Assembly: GCF_003002095.1 (NCBI RefSeq)
Contig: NZ_PVZC01000001.1
Location: 248,001 to 312,000, forward strand
Source of the DNA: Allonocardiopsis opalescens
GTDB lineage: Bacteria; Actinomycetota; Actinomycetes; Streptosporangiales; Streptosporangiaceae
DNA length: 64,000 nucleotides
Reading direction: 5' to 3'
Both the position numbers and the translations under genes were made by a program. Positions 42,357 through 51,544 of this stretch are shown here, piece by piece (position 1 is the first letter of the stretch; each line of letters opens with the position of its first letter). The notes below the pieces were generated by a model. It saw only the letters and a program-made list of their open reading frames with translations, made no database searches and had not been told where the DNA came from.

Positions 42357-44681
42357 TCAGGAAGTTCCGGGCCGCTGCCCGACCTCCCTGAGACGCCGCA
42401 GCGCGATCATCCGTTGCATCGGACCCAGCGTGCCCCCGTTCGGGCCGCCGCCGGACGGGCCGGGGTCCGTCGCGGCGGGCTTGCCCAGCTCCATCGCGCG
42501 CACGCTCGCGTACAGCGCGAGCGGGGTGGCGATGGTCAGGGCCAGTGCCGGGATCGCGATGCCGGAGTCGTTCACGGCGAAGCCGACCATGGCCGTGACC
42601 AGCGCGCCGGTCAGCCCGGCTCGCAGCGCGGGCACCCGCTCGTAGGCGAGCTGCAGCGCGCCGGCCTTCCAGTTCAGCGGCCGGTTGAGCACCCCGAACA
42701 GGAACAGCAGCGCGCAGGCGGCCAGCAGGGTGAGCGGCCAGTTGCCGAGGGTGCCCAGCGTCGCCTCCAGCTTGCGCAGCACCACGCTGACGGCCTCGCC
42801 GTTGAGCACCTGGCCGATGAAGGCGCCGAAGTGGCTGCGCTCGTCGGGCGGGCGCAGGTAGTCGAGGAAGGCCAGCCCGAAGACCAGCACCAGCCCCGCG
42901 CCGCCGATCAGCACGAAGCGCAGCACGGTGACCCGGCGCCCGGCCACCATCAGCGCCGTGACGGCGATGCCGGGCACCAGGGCGATGACGCCGCCGAAGT
43001 CGGTGCCCAGGCCGGGCCAGCCGGTGAGGCCGATGGCGGCCAGCCCGACGGCGAGGGTGAGCGCCACCGCCCAGCGGCGGTGCCCGGACCTGATCAGGAA
43101 GTGGGCGAGTCCGGCGGCCAGGATCAGCACACCGGTGGCGAAGGTGGCGAAGGCGATGTTGCCCAGGCCGTAGAAGCGGCCCGCGACCACGGGGGAGTAG
43201 CCGGTCAGGCTGTTGAGCTGGAGGCGGGCGCCGGTGGCGATGTCGGTGAAGAGCACGCCCGCGGTGATCCCGGCCACGATGGTGACCGGGCCGATGATCG
43301 ACCGCCGCCACGGCCCGGCCAGCGCGATCGCCACCACGATCCCGTCGGCCACCAGCACCGTGGCGATCATGGCCAGGGCGGCCAGGTCGGAGCGCCACCA
43401 CGGCACCAGGTTGGCCAGGTAGGCGGCGACCGGGGCGGCCGCGCCGGCCAGCGCCACCACCTTGGTGACGGCGAGCACCTTGGGCCGGCGCTGCTCGCCC
43501 CACTCCCGGCGCAGCACCACGGCGGCGGCCGCGTAGATGACCAGCTGGACGGTGACCAGGCCGGTGAAGAAGGGCGCCATCATCGTGCCGACCACGCTGG
43601 AGGCCGTGTTGACGGCCCGCAGGTCGGCCACCGCCTCGGCCTCGGCCGGCGCGGCCACCTGCGTCCACTGCCGGCCGACCGTGCCCGGCACCGGGCCCAG
43701 CTCCAGTTCGCGCAGGACCGCGGTGGTCATGTCGGTGAGGGTGACCAGGCCCTCGCGGCGGGTGGACTCGGAGGTGAGGAAGGCGTGCGTGTAGCCGCCG
43801 TCGGCGCCCGGGCCGGAGACCAGCAGGGAGGTCAGCTCCGAGGCGCCCCGGTCCATCGAGATCCCGGCCACGATGACGGTGGCGTTGGGCGGCACCTCGG
43901 CCATGGTCTCGGCGACGGCCTCGTCCACCTCCGTCATCAGGGTGTCGCGGTCCTGCTCCTCGACCTCGGCCGGCTCTGAGGGCTCCTCGCCGTCCTCCTC
44001 GTCGACCGGCTCGGGCGGCAGGTAGGCGCGGACCAGGTCGTCGATCTCGACGGCGGCGAGCGAGGCGCGGGCCCACTCGTCCTCGGGCACGCTGGTGGGG
44101 CGGGTGGCGTAGTAGTCGACCCGGCCGTCGGCGTCGGCGGCGCCCAGCACCGCGCCGGAGCCGACGGCGAGGGTGCGGCCGCCCGCGTCCTGCACCGCCT
44201 CGCCGAGCAGGCCGATGGACGCCCCGTACTGGGTCTCGTCGGCGTTGTAGGCGGCGATCTTGCCGAAGCCGGGGTAGCTCGCGCTCGACCCGTCGATGTC
44301 GGGGTCCTCGGGCAGCTCGCAGACGCTGTGGTCGGCGCGCGGCCAGGTGGCGCGCTGCCCGGCCGACAGGCTCAGCCAGCCGTCCACGGGGCAGGTGCGC
44401 GAGGTGACCGTGCGGATGGAGAGGTTGGCCAGTGCGGCGTCGCCCACCATGCCCCACAGGGTGGGGGTGCCCTCGGGGGTGATGTCGTCCCAGCGCACGC
44501 CGGGCACGCCGATCACCACCACCTGGGGGGCGCCCAAAGCCGGCTCGGCCGTGGCCGCGGCGATGGCGCCGTCGGCGGCCGGCTCGGCGCCGGGCGGAGC
44601 CGAGGCCACCAGCAGCGACGGTGCGCCGAAGACCACACCCAGCACCACGGCGATCCGGGTGAGCCAGACACGACGCGACAC
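42357..44681 (-). CDS. large membrane protein with alkaline-phosphatase-like extracellular domain
   Basis: A 774-residue protein with a signal anchor (about 8-30) and an extracytoplasmic region to about residue 390. That region starts APQVVVIGVPGVRWDDITPE, resembling alkaline phosphatase/phosphodiesterase superfamily folds. About ten membrane helices follow. An acidic linker (EPVDEEDGEEPSEPAEVEE) lies near 240. Similar proteins are conserved in actinomycetes without a known role; an envelope function is a guess. GTG 44681 follows GAGGGAAT. Metal ligands of true phosphatases are not clearly all present. Confidence 0.65.
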   Translation of the reverse strand: MSRRVWLTRIAVVLGVVFGAPSLLVASAPPGAEPAADGAIAAATAEPALGAPQVVVIGVPGVRWDDITPEGTPTLWGMVGDAALANLSIRTVTSRTCPVDGWLSLSAGQRATWPRADHSVCELPEDPDIDGSSASYPGFGKIAAYNADETQYGASIGLLGEAVQDAGGRTLAVGSGAVLGAADADGRVDYYATRPTSVPEDEWARASLAAVEIDDLVRAYLPPEPVDEEDGEEPSEPAEVEEQDRDTLMTEVDEAVAETMAEVPPNATVIVAGISMDRGASELTSLLVSGPGADGGYTHAFLTSESTRREGLVTLTDMTTAVLRELELGPVPGTVGRQWTQVAAPAEAEAVADLRAVNTASSVVGTMMAPFFTGLVTVQLVIYAAAAVVLRREWGEQRRPKVLAVTKVVALAGAAAPVAAYLANLVPWWRSDLAALAMIATVLVADGIVVAIALAGPWRRSIIGPVTIVAGITAGVLFTDIATGARLQLNSLTGYSPVVAGRFYGLGNIAFATFATGVLILAAGLAHFLIRSGHRRWAVALTLAVGLAAIGLTGWPGLGTDFGGVIALVPGIAVTALMVAGRRVTVLRFVLIGGAGLVLVFGLAFLDYLRPPDERSHFGAFIGQVLNGEAVSVVLRKLEATLGTLGNWPLTLLAACALLFLFGVLNRPLNWKAGALQLAYERVPALRAGLTGALVTAMVGFAVNDSGIAIPALALTIATPLALYASVRAMELGKPAATDPGPSGGGPNGGTLGPMQRMIALRRLREVGQRPGTS

Positions 44682-44911
44682 GGATTCCCTCGTTCCCTCG
44701 TCCTCGGCCGCCTGCTTCGGCCGCCCCGGCAGCTCCCCGGCGGGGGCCGGACCCGCCCGTCCGGCCGGTCCGCGCACGGGGTCCGTCCCGACGCTACCGG
44801 TGGGGCCGGTCGGTAAACGAACGGTCGGGCCGGGCGTCGCCGTTCCGTGATGGCTCCGCGACGCCCGGCCGGCGCGGCCGGAGCGGCGCCGGGCACCGGC
44901 AGAATGGGGCC

Positions 44912-45595
44912 ATGCCCGACGCGAGATCCGGCCGGCCGGCCACGCCGGCCGAGGCGGAGCGGGAGCAGCTGCGGCTGCGCGAACTGGTCCGCCCCGGTCC
45001 GGCGCGCCCGGTGCGGCCCGCCCGGGTGGCGGGCCTGGACGTCGCCTACGCGCCCGACGACTCCGTGCTGGCCGCGGCGGTGGTGGTGCTCGACGCCGTC
45101 ACCCTGGAGGTGGTCGACAGCGCGCACGCCCTGGGCCGGCCCGCCTTCGGCTACGTGCCCGGGCTGTTCGCCTTCCGCGAGGTGCCGACCCTGCTGGACG
45201 CGCTGGAGCGGCTGACGGCCGTGCCCGAGCTGCTGGTCTGCGACGGCCACGGCCGCGCCCATCCCCGCAGGTTCGGCCTCGCCTGCCACCTGGGCGTGCT
45301 GACCGGCCTGGCCTCCATCGGCGTGGCCAAGACCGCCTTCGTCGGCACGCACGCACCGCCCGGCCCGGCCCGCGGCGACCGGAGCCCGCTGGTCGACGCG
45401 GGCGAGACCGTCGGGGCGGTGCTGCGCACCCGCTCGGGCGTCAAGCCCGTGTACGTCTCCACCGGCCACCGCGTCGAGCTGGACGCGGCCGTGGACCAGG
45501 TGCTCGCGCTGACACCCCGCTACCGGCTGCCGGAGACCACCCGCCAGGCCGACCGGCTGTGCCGCTCGGTGCTCAGGGCGCGCCTGGGCGGCTGA
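44912..45595 (+). CDS. nfi: endonuclease V (deoxyinosine 3'-endonuclease)
   Basis: A 227-residue repair nuclease that nicks DNA 3' of deaminated adenine (inosine). Metal ligands are Asp43 in AGLDVAYA, Glu90 in YVPGLFAFRE and Asp111 in VCDGHGRAHPRRFGLACHLG. Tyr81 is the wedge residue. It also has IGVAKTAFVG and KPVYVSTGHRV. Full length, ATG 44912. Stand-alone gene, convergent with a tetR gene. Confidence 0.94.
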   Translation: MPDARSGRPATPAEAEREQLRLRELVRPGPARPVRPARVAGLDVAYAPDDSVLAAAVVVLDAVTLEVVDSAHALGRPAFGYVPGLFAFREVPTLLDALERLTAVPELLVCDGHGRAHPRRFGLACHLGVLTGLASIGVAKTAFVGTHAPPGPARGDRSPLVDAGETVGAVLRTRSGVKPVYVSTGHRVELDAAVDQVLALTPRYRLPETTRQADRLCRSVLRARLGG

Positions 45596-45624
45596 GGCAC
45601 CGCGCGGCCGAGGAGCCCGGGCGG

Positions 45625-46251
45625 TCAGCCCGCCGGCCGCCGGTCGGGGCCGATGCCCGCCAGCGCGGTGGCGAGGCCGATCCCGACGACGCGCTCGATC
45701 TCGGCGTGGTCGGCGTCCGGGTCGGCGGAGCGCACGGCGAGCCCGGCGCTGACGACCGCGCCGACCAGGGCGCCGACGGCCGCCGCGGCGGCGTACTCGT
45801 CCAGTTCGGCTGGGTAGGCGCGGTGCAGCGCCTCGGCGAGCCGGGCCTGGATGGCGAAGAGCTGCCGCAGGGCGCGCGCCTGGAGGGCGGGGACCGACAG
45901 CACCAGCCGGACGCGGACGGCCGGCAGTTCGCCGGCCAGTCCTACGGCGGAGGCGTCGAAGGCGAGGGCCTGGCGCACCACGCGGACCAGCAGTTCGCTG
46001 TAGTGCTCGCCGGGGCGGCGGTCGGCGACGGCGGCCAGCGCGGCCTCGGTGAAGGCCGCGGCGTCGGCGAAGAGCACGTCCTCCTTGCTCGGGAAGTAGC
46101 CGAAGAAGGTGCGGGTGCCGACGTCGGCGGCGGCGGCGATCTGCGCCACGGTGGTCTGCTCGTAGCCCTGCCGGTCGAAGAGCCGGATCGCCGCCTCGAC
46201 CAGTTCCCTGCGGGTCCGCTGCTTCTTGCGCTCGCGCATGCCCTCGGCCAT
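45625..46251 (-). CDS. TetR-family transcriptional regulator
   Basis: A 208-residue TetR protein with an HTH at about 25-55 (TTVAQIAAAADVGTRTFFGYFPSK). The start is ATG 46251, or ATG 46239 (MRERKKQRTRRE). It is divergent from an SDR gene at 46374. The 122-nt gap contains an imperfect inverted repeat near 46313-46333 (AACTTGCA and TGCAGTT) that could be the operator. It probably controls the SDR gene and itself. Confidence 0.87.
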   Translation of the reverse strand: MAEGMRERKKQRTRRELVEAAIRLFDRQGYEQTTVAQIAAAADVGTRTFFGYFPSKEDVLFADAAAFTEAALAAVADRRPGEHYSELLVRVVRQALAFDASAVGLAGELPAVRVRLVLSVPALQARALRQLFAIQARLAEALHRAYPAELDEYAAAAAVGALVGAVVSAGLAVRSADPDADHAEIERVVGIGLATALAGIGPDRRPAG

Positions 46252-46373
46252 GGCCGGCAGCCTAGTGCGTCCGCTGCCATCCCGCACATCATGCTGATCG
46301 GCAGATGATGCTAACTTGCACTCAATGCAGTTTTCGAGCCGGTGCCGCGGCACCGCGGCGACAGGAGGACGGG

Positions 46374-47351
46374 ATGGGAAGCCTGGACGGGCGGGTGGTG
46401 CTGGTCACCGGGGCGGGCCGGGGCATCGGGCGCGCCTACGCCCTGCTGTTCGCGGCCGAGGGGGCGGCGGTCGTCGTCAACGACACCGGCGGCGCCGTCG
46501 ACGGCGGGCCGGAGGACGCCGGGGCGGCCGAGCGGGTCGCCGCCGAGATCACCGCGGCGGGCGGGCGCGCGGTGGCCGACACCGGCAGCGTCGCCGACTG
46601 GGCGGCCGCCCGCCGGATGGTCCGGGCGGCGGTGGACGCCTTCGGCGAGCTGCACGCCGTGGTGAACAACGCCGGGATCGAGCGCGGCCGGATGCTGCCC
46701 GACATGACCGAGGAGGAGTTCGACTCGGTCGTCGCGGTGCACCTCAAGGGCACCTTCGCGGTGAACAGGTGGGCGGCCGCCTACTGGCGGGAGCGGCACG
46801 GGGCCGGTGCGGCGGCGGACCGCGCGATCCTGAACACCTCGTCGGGCTCGGGGCTGTTCAACCCGCTGCCCAGCCAGAGCAACTACGCCGCCGCCAAGGC
46901 CGGGATCGCGGCGATGACCACCGTCGCCGCCCTGGAGCTGCGGCGCTACGGCGTGCGGGTGAACTGCGTGGCGCCCTCGCGCACCCGCACCCGGATGACG
47001 GCGTCGGTGCCCGCCGTCGGGGACGAGCCGGCGGCCGAGGGCTTCGACCCCTACGACCCCGCCAATATCGCGCCGCTCGCCGCCTACCTGGTCAGCGCCG
47101 GCTGCCCGCTGACCGGCCAGGTGTTCAGCGCATTCGGCGGCACCGTCACCTCACTGCGCCCCTGGGAGCCGGGCGAGACCGCCGCCGCCGAGGGGCGGTG
47201 GACGGTGGAGGGGGTGGCCGGGGCGGTGCGGGCGCTGCCCTACCAGGACCCGGCCGAGCGGCTGCTCCGGACGCTGCGCGCCTCCGGCGTGCTGCCCGAG
47301 GGGGCGACCGCGGACCAGGTCTGGGCGATGGTCGACGGCATGCGCGGCTGA
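46374..47351 (+). CDS. SDR-family oxidoreductase (3-hydroxyacyl-CoA dehydrogenase-like)
   Basis: A 325-residue short-chain dehydrogenase with TGAGRGIG, VNDTGGAVDGG, VNNAGIERGRM, the catalytic Ser in LNTSSGSG and Tyr/Lys in NYAAAKAGIAA. The NDTGG segment and a C-terminal extension of about 60 residues recall the hydroxyacyl-CoA dehydrogenase part of multifunctional beta-oxidation enzymes. ATG 46374 follows ACAGGAGGAC. It lies between two TetR genes, and the neighbouring paaN locus hints at acyl-CoA metabolism. Confidence 0.85.
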   Translation: MGSLDGRVVLVTGAGRGIGRAYALLFAAEGAAVVVNDTGGAVDGGPEDAGAAERVAAEITAAGGRAVADTGSVADWAAARRMVRAAVDAFGELHAVVNNAGIERGRMLPDMTEEEFDSVVAVHLKGTFAVNRWAAAYWRERHGAGAAADRAILNTSSGSGLFNPLPSQSNYAAAKAGIAAMTTVAALELRRYGVRVNCVAPSRTRTRMTASVPAVGDEPAAEGFDPYDPANIAPLAAYLVSAGCPLTGQVFSAFGGTVTSLRPWEPGETAAAEGRWTVEGVAGAVRALPYQDPAERLLRTLRASGVLPEGATADQVWAMVDGMRG

Positions 47352-47358
47352 GCGCGGG

Positions 47359-47967
47359 CTAACCGCGGCGCAGCCCGGCGAAGGCGAGGGTGGTGGCGCC
47401 CGCGACCAACTGCTCGGTTCCGGTGCGCCCGCCGGGCCGGTACCACTCGGCGATCGAGTTCACCATCCCGAACAGCAGCCTGCTGGTCAGCGCGGGGTCG
47501 ATGTCGGGGCGCACGTCGCCCTCCTCGACCCCGCGCCGCACCAGCTCGGCCACGAAGCGGTCGAAGGCGCGGCGGCGCCGCAGCGCCTCGCGCTCCACCT
47601 CCGTGTTGCCGCGCACCCGCAGCAGCAGGGTGACGTGCGGCAGCTCGGCCACCAGCACCCGCACGCTGCCGCGCAGCACGTGCTCCAGCCGGTCGACGGC
47701 CGGCCCGGTGCGGGCCGGCTCCTCCTCGGTGACGGCGAAGAGCGCGTCGAGCGCCCGGTCCAGCGAGCGGCGCAGCAGCTCCTGCTTGCCCGAGACGTGG
47801 TGGTAGATGGCCGACTTGCTCAGGCCGAGCGCGCGGGCCAGGTCCTCCATGCTGGTGCCGTCGTAGCCGCGCTCGTTGAAGACGCGCACCGCCACCGCGA
47901 GCACCGACGCGGAGTCGTGGCCGGGCCGGCCGAGGCGGCGCGGTCCCGTGGCCGCAGAGGATGACAT
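47359..47967 (-). CDS. TetR-family regulator, PaaR-like
   Basis: A 202-residue TetR protein with the HTH TSMEDLARALGLSKSAIYHHVSGK at about 40-62 and a TetR_C domain found in aromatic and acyl-CoA catabolism regulators. It is divergent from paaN and flanks an inverted repeat (48021-48040). It would repress phenylacetate genes until phenylacetyl-CoA appears; this is inferred from position and motif. Confidence 0.85.
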   Translation of the reverse strand: MSSSAATGPRRLGRPGHDSASVLAVAVRVFNERGYDGTSMEDLARALGLSKSAIYHHVSGKQELLRRSLDRALDALFAVTEEEPARTGPAVDRLEHVLRGSVRVLVAELPHVTLLLRVRGNTEVEREALRRRRAFDRFVAELVRRGVEEGDVRPDIDPALTSRLLFGMVNSIAEWYRPGGRTGTEQLVAGATTLAFAGLRRG

Positions 47968-48020
47968 ATCCCCTGATTATGGCCGCACCCCGGGGCGGGC
48001 GCGCACCCGGCCGCCCTTGA

Positions 48021-48040
48021 AACCGACCGAATGTTCGGTT
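48021..48040. promoter_or_regulatory. inverted repeat between tetR and paaN, putative PaaR-type operator
   Basis: AACCGACCGAATGTTCGGTT has outer arms AACCGA/TCGGTT and an inner palindrome ACCGAATGTTCGGT (48026-48039). It lies between the divergent tetR and paaN starts and matches the ACCG-type motifs of TetR regulators of phenylacetate genes. Confidence 0.65.
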
Positions 48041-48087
48041 AGTAATGCCCTAGCGGACCGGTCGGGCGACGAGGAGGGCGAGGATCC

Positions 48088-49779
48088 ATGGGCGAGCCGA
48101 GCAGCACACCGGGCGGGCGCCCGGACTTCCACGCCGTCCACCGCGAGCTGCTGGAGCGGGCGGTCGCCGCGGTCCGCGAGCGCGCGTACTTCTCGGCCTA
48201 TCCGGAGTCGCCGAGCCCGCGCGTGTACGGCGAGACGGCGGCGGCCGAGGGCAAGGCCGCCTTCGAGCGGCTGCTCGGCGGTCCCTTCCCGCTCGACCAG
48301 CCCGGAGAGCGCGGCCGGGTCGCCACCGAGCGCTCGCCCTACGGGATCGAGTTGGGCGTGAGCTACCCGCGCGCCGATCCCGACGCCCTGATCGCCGCCG
48401 CCACCGCGGCGCTGCCCGGCTGGCGCGACGCCGGGCCCGACACCCGCGCCGGGATCGCGGTGGAGATTTTGCGCCGGATCAACGCGCGCTCCTTCGAGCT
48501 GGCGCACGCCGTGCAGCACACCACCGGGCAGTCCTTCGTGATGGCCTTCCAGGCCGGCGGCCCGCACGCCCAGGACCGGGGGCTGGAGGCCGCGGCCTAC
48601 GCCTACGAGGCGCAGACCCGCTACGCCGCGTCGGTCCGCTGGGAGAAGCCGCAGCGCAAGGGCGAGCCGCTGGTGATGGAGAAGAGCTTCACCCCGGTGC
48701 CGCGCGGCGTCGCCCTGGTCATCGGCTGCACCACCTTCCCGACCTGGAACGCCTATCCGGCGATCTTCGCCGACCTGGTCACCGGCAACCCGGTGATCGT
48801 CAAGCCGCACCCCGGCGCGGTGCTGCCGCTGGCCCTCACCGTCTCCATCGCCCGCGAGGTGCTGGCCGAGGCGGGTATGGACCCGAACGCGGTGCTGCTG
48901 GCCGCCGAGGAGCACGGCGAGCGGCTGGCCGCCGAACTGGCGCTGCGGCCCGAGGTGCGGGTGGTGGACTTCACCGGCTCCACCGAGTTCGGCGACTGGC
49001 TGGAGCGCAGCGCCGTGCAGGCCTTCGTCAGCACGGAGAAGTCGGGCGTCAACACCGTGGTGGTGGACTCCACCGACGACTACCGGGGCCTGCTGGGCAA
49101 TCTGGCCTTCTCGCTGGCCCTCTACAGCGGGCAGATGTGCACCACCCCGCAGAACATCTACGTCCCGCGCGAGGGCGTGGCCACCGACGACGGCCGCCGT
49201 GGCCCCGGCGAGTTCGCCGCCGACCTCGCCGCCGCGCTGGACCGGCTGCTGGCCGACCCGGCGAAGGCGGCGGGCACCCTCGGCGCCCTGGCCAACCAGG
49301 GCGTGGTGGACCGGCTCGACGGCGCGGCCGCGCTCGGCAAGGTGGTGCTGGCCTCGCGGGCGCTCGCGCACCCCGAGTTCCCCGACGCCGTCGTGCGCAC
49401 GCCTACCGTGGTCGCCCTGGACGCCGACGCGAGCGAGGTGTACGGCCGCGAGCACTTCGGCCCGATCTCCTTCGTGATCACCACCGACGACACCGCGCAC
49501 GCGCTGCGGCTGCTGCGCGAGACCGTGGCCGAGCGCGGCGCGCTGACGGCGTCGGTGTACTCCACCGATCCCGAGGTGCTGGCGGCGGCGCGGTCGGCCG
49601 CACTGGACGCCGGGGTGAACCTGTCGGAGAACCTCACCGGCCCGGTCTTCGTCAACCAGTCGGCCGCCTTCAGCGACTACCACGGCAGCGGCGCCAATCC
49701 GGCGGCCACCGCCGCGCTGACCGACCCCGGCTTCGTGGCCGGGCGCTTCACCTTCGTGCAGGTGCGCAGGCACGCCTGA
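48088..49779 (+). CDS. paaN: phenylacetic acid degradation protein PaaN (aldehyde dehydrogenase)
   Basis: A 563-residue aldehyde dehydrogenase-fold protein of the actinobacterial PaaN type. The catalytic Cys351 is in YSGQMCTTPQNIYVP. The NAD-binding region includes RGVALVIGCTTFPTWNAY and NPVIVKPHPGAVLP, and VVDFTGSTEFGDW precedes the active site. In phenylacetate catabolism this class oxidises the ring-opened semialdehyde. It has no hydratase domain, unlike the PaaZ fusion. No other paa genes are nearby; it is controlled by the adjacent TetR. Confidence 0.9.
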   Translation: MGEPSSTPGGRPDFHAVHRELLERAVAAVRERAYFSAYPESPSPRVYGETAAAEGKAAFERLLGGPFPLDQPGERGRVATERSPYGIELGVSYPRADPDALIAAATAALPGWRDAGPDTRAGIAVEILRRINARSFELAHAVQHTTGQSFVMAFQAGGPHAQDRGLEAAAYAYEAQTRYAASVRWEKPQRKGEPLVMEKSFTPVPRGVALVIGCTTFPTWNAYPAIFADLVTGNPVIVKPHPGAVLPLALTVSIAREVLAEAGMDPNAVLLAAEEHGERLAAELALRPEVRVVDFTGSTEFGDWLERSAVQAFVSTEKSGVNTVVVDSTDDYRGLLGNLAFSLALYSGQMCTTPQNIYVPREGVATDDGRRGPGEFAADLAAALDRLLADPAKAAGTLGALANQGVVDRLDGAAALGKVVLASRALAHPEFPDAVVRTPTVVALDADASEVYGREHFGPISFVITTDDTAHALRLLRETVAERGALTASVYSTDPEVLAAARSAALDAGVNLSENLTGPVFVNQSAAFSDYHGSGANPAATAALTDPGFVAGRFTFVQVRRHA

Positions 49780-49790
49780 CCGGCGGTGTA

Positions 49791-50324
49791 TCAGCGGCCG
49801 CCCGCCGGGTCCGCGCGGCGGGCCCGGTGCGCGGCCACGTTCACCCGGTTGGCGCAGCGCACCGAGCAGAAGCGGCGGCGGCCGTTGCGCGAGGTGTCCA
49901 GGAAGACGACCGCGCAGCCCTCGCGCTCGCAGCGGTTCAGCCGCTCGCCGCCGGCCTGGCAGATGGCGTGCGCCACCCCGCTGGCGGTGACCGCGCGCAC
50001 CCGGGCGGCGGTGTCGGCGTGGTCGCTGATGTAGTGCAGGTGGGCCGGGCGGCCGTCGTGCAGCGAGACCTGCGGCCGCGACGCCGCCTCGGCCAGCATC
50101 GCGTTCACCAGCTGCGCCTGGCGGTGGGGGTCGCGCTCGCCGAAGACGGGCGCCAGCCGCCGCGCCCAGGCGGCCAGCTCGGCGGCCTGCGGCGCGTCCA
50201 GCTCCGGCCGCTGGATCTCGTGCGCGGCCAGCAGCCCCTCCAGTGCCGCCGGGCGGTGGTCGGCCGTGTTCACCAGCGCCACGGCCAGGGAGGCGCCATT
50301 GCCGCCGTAAGTGTTGAACTGCAT
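49791..50324 (-). CDS. CGNR zinc-finger transcriptional regulator
   Basis: A 177-residue protein of the ABATE/CGNR family. The N-terminal domain (about 1-110) starts FNTYGGNGASLAVALVNTAD. The C-terminal zinc finger is RCEREGCAVVFLDTSRNGRR followed by FCSVRCANRVNVAAHRAR. Such proteins are presumed DNA-binding regulators. ATG 50324 (MQFNTYGG) is preferred. It is divergent from a small Cys-containing protein gene. Confidence 0.9.
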   Translation of the reverse strand: MQFNTYGGNGASLAVALVNTADHRPAALEGLLAAHEIQRPELDAPQAAELAAWARRLAPVFGERDPHRQAQLVNAMLAEAASRPQVSLHDGRPAHLHYISDHADTAARVRAVTASGVAHAICQAGGERLNRCEREGCAVVFLDTSRNGRRRFCSVRCANRVNVAAHRARRADPAGGR

Positions 50325-50349
50325 AAGGCTATTACAGCACGCTGGAGGC

Positions 50350-50520
50350 ATGGATGAGCGCTGCCTCCTGGAAGGCCACCGGCAGACCCTCGTGTCCTCG
50401 CACTACACCAGCCAGGGCATCGTCAGATACCTGCGCTGCGCCTGCGGGCGCTGGCAGGTGGAGCTGGCCGGGCACCCCCTCCCCGGCACCGAGCGGCCCG
50501 CCCCGGCCGCGCACGGCTGA
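50350..50520 (+). CDS. small hypothetical protein with CxC motif
   Basis: A 56-residue protein, MDERCLLEGHRQTLVSSHYT with LRCACGRWQVEL near the middle. The Cys and His pattern suggests a small zinc-ribbon-like fold, and I believe similar short proteins occur in other actinomycetes. A GGAGG lies close to the start but is better spaced for the overlapping ATG at 50354 in another frame, so the frame choice is not certain. It is divergent from the CGNR regulator. Confidence 0.5.
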   Translation: MDERCLLEGHRQTLVSSHYTSQGIVRYLRCACGRWQVELAGHPLPGTERPAPAAHG

Positions 50521-50559
50521 GCCGGTGACGCGCGGCCGCCGTCCCCCTAAGGTTGGGGC

Positions 50560-51525
50560 GTGCGCCGACCCGCGATCATCGCCCACCGCGGTGCCTCAGG
50601 GCACCGGCCCGAGCACACCCTGGCCGCCTACCGGCTCGGCGCCCTGCTGGGCGCCGACTACATCGAGCCCGACCTGGTCGCCACCAGGGACGGCCACCTG
50701 GTGTCCCGGCACGAGAACGAGCTGAGCGGCAGCACCGACATCGCCGCGCGCCCGGAGTTCGCCGCCCGGCGCACCACCAAGACCGTCGACGGCCGCGAGG
50801 CCACCGGCTGGTTCAGCGAGGACCTCACCCTCGCCGAGATCAGGACCCTGCGCGCGGTCGAGCGCATCCCCGGCCTGCGGCCCGGCAACGCCCTGCTGGA
50901 CGGCGTCGAGACGGTGCCCACTTTCGGCGAGATCTGCGACCTCGCCGAGGAGATGTCGGCGCACCTGGGCCGCACCGTGCACGTCATGCCCGAGATCAAG
51001 CACCCCGGCTACTTCGCCGCCATCGGCCTGGACCTGGTCGACCGGGTCGCCGCCGCCATCGAGGCGCGCGGCTGGAACCGCCCGGACGCGCCCGTCGCGG
51101 TGCAGTCCTTCGAGCCCGACAGCCTGCGCCGGCTCGACGCGCGCACGGCCGTGCCGCTGGTGCAGCTGATCGGCTCCCGTCACCCGGAGTTGGCCACCCC
51201 TGAGGGCCTGGACGAGGTGGCCGGCTACGCCGAGATCATCGGCCCGGACCTCGGCCTGGTGCTGCCGATCGAGTCCGACGGCGTGCCCGGCGAACCCACC
51301 CCGCTGGTCGCCGAGGCGCACGCCCGCGGCCTGCTCGTCACCCCCTACACCCTGCGCAGCGAGAACGCGCACCTGCCGGCCGCCTTCCGCAACGGCGCGG
51401 AGCCGGCCGTGCTCGGCGACTTCCTCGGCTTCTACCAGGCGGTGCTGGCCACCGGGATCGACGGCGCCTTCGCCGACCAGCCCGACCACCTCTACGCCGC
51501 GCGGGCCCGGATGGCCGCCTGCTGA
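50560..51525 (+). CDS. glycerophosphodiester phosphodiesterase
   Basis: A 321-residue GDPD TIM-barrel enzyme that cleaves glycerophosphodiesters to glycerol-3-phosphate and an alcohol. IAHRGASGHRPEHT holds the catalytic His and Arg, YIEPDLVATRDG the metal-binding Glu/Asp, and SRHENELSG the second His. MPEIKHPGYF is the next conserved strand. No signal peptide is seen. A promoter-like pair (GTGACG, 17 nt, TAAGGT at 50548-50553) ends 6 nt before GTG 50560, so the mRNA may be leaderless. Confidence 0.9.
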   Translation: MRRPAIIAHRGASGHRPEHTLAAYRLGALLGADYIEPDLVATRDGHLVSRHENELSGSTDIAARPEFAARRTTKTVDGREATGWFSEDLTLAEIRTLRAVERIPGLRPGNALLDGVETVPTFGEICDLAEEMSAHLGRTVHVMPEIKHPGYFAAIGLDLVDRVAAAIEARGWNRPDAPVAVQSFEPDSLRRLDARTAVPLVQLIGSRHPELATPEGLDEVAGYAEIIGPDLGLVLPIESDGVPGEPTPLVAEAHARGLLVTPYTLRSENAHLPAAFRNGAEPAVLGDFLGFYQAVLATGIDGAFADQPDHLYAARARMAAC

Positions 51526-51544
51526 CGACCGCCGCCCCGGCCGC

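Noticed and set aside
41940-43979. A long plus-strand open frame opposite the AP-like membrane protein
   Set aside because: Low-complexity Gly/Arg/Gln-rich translation with no motif; the opposite strand has a coherent membrane protein.
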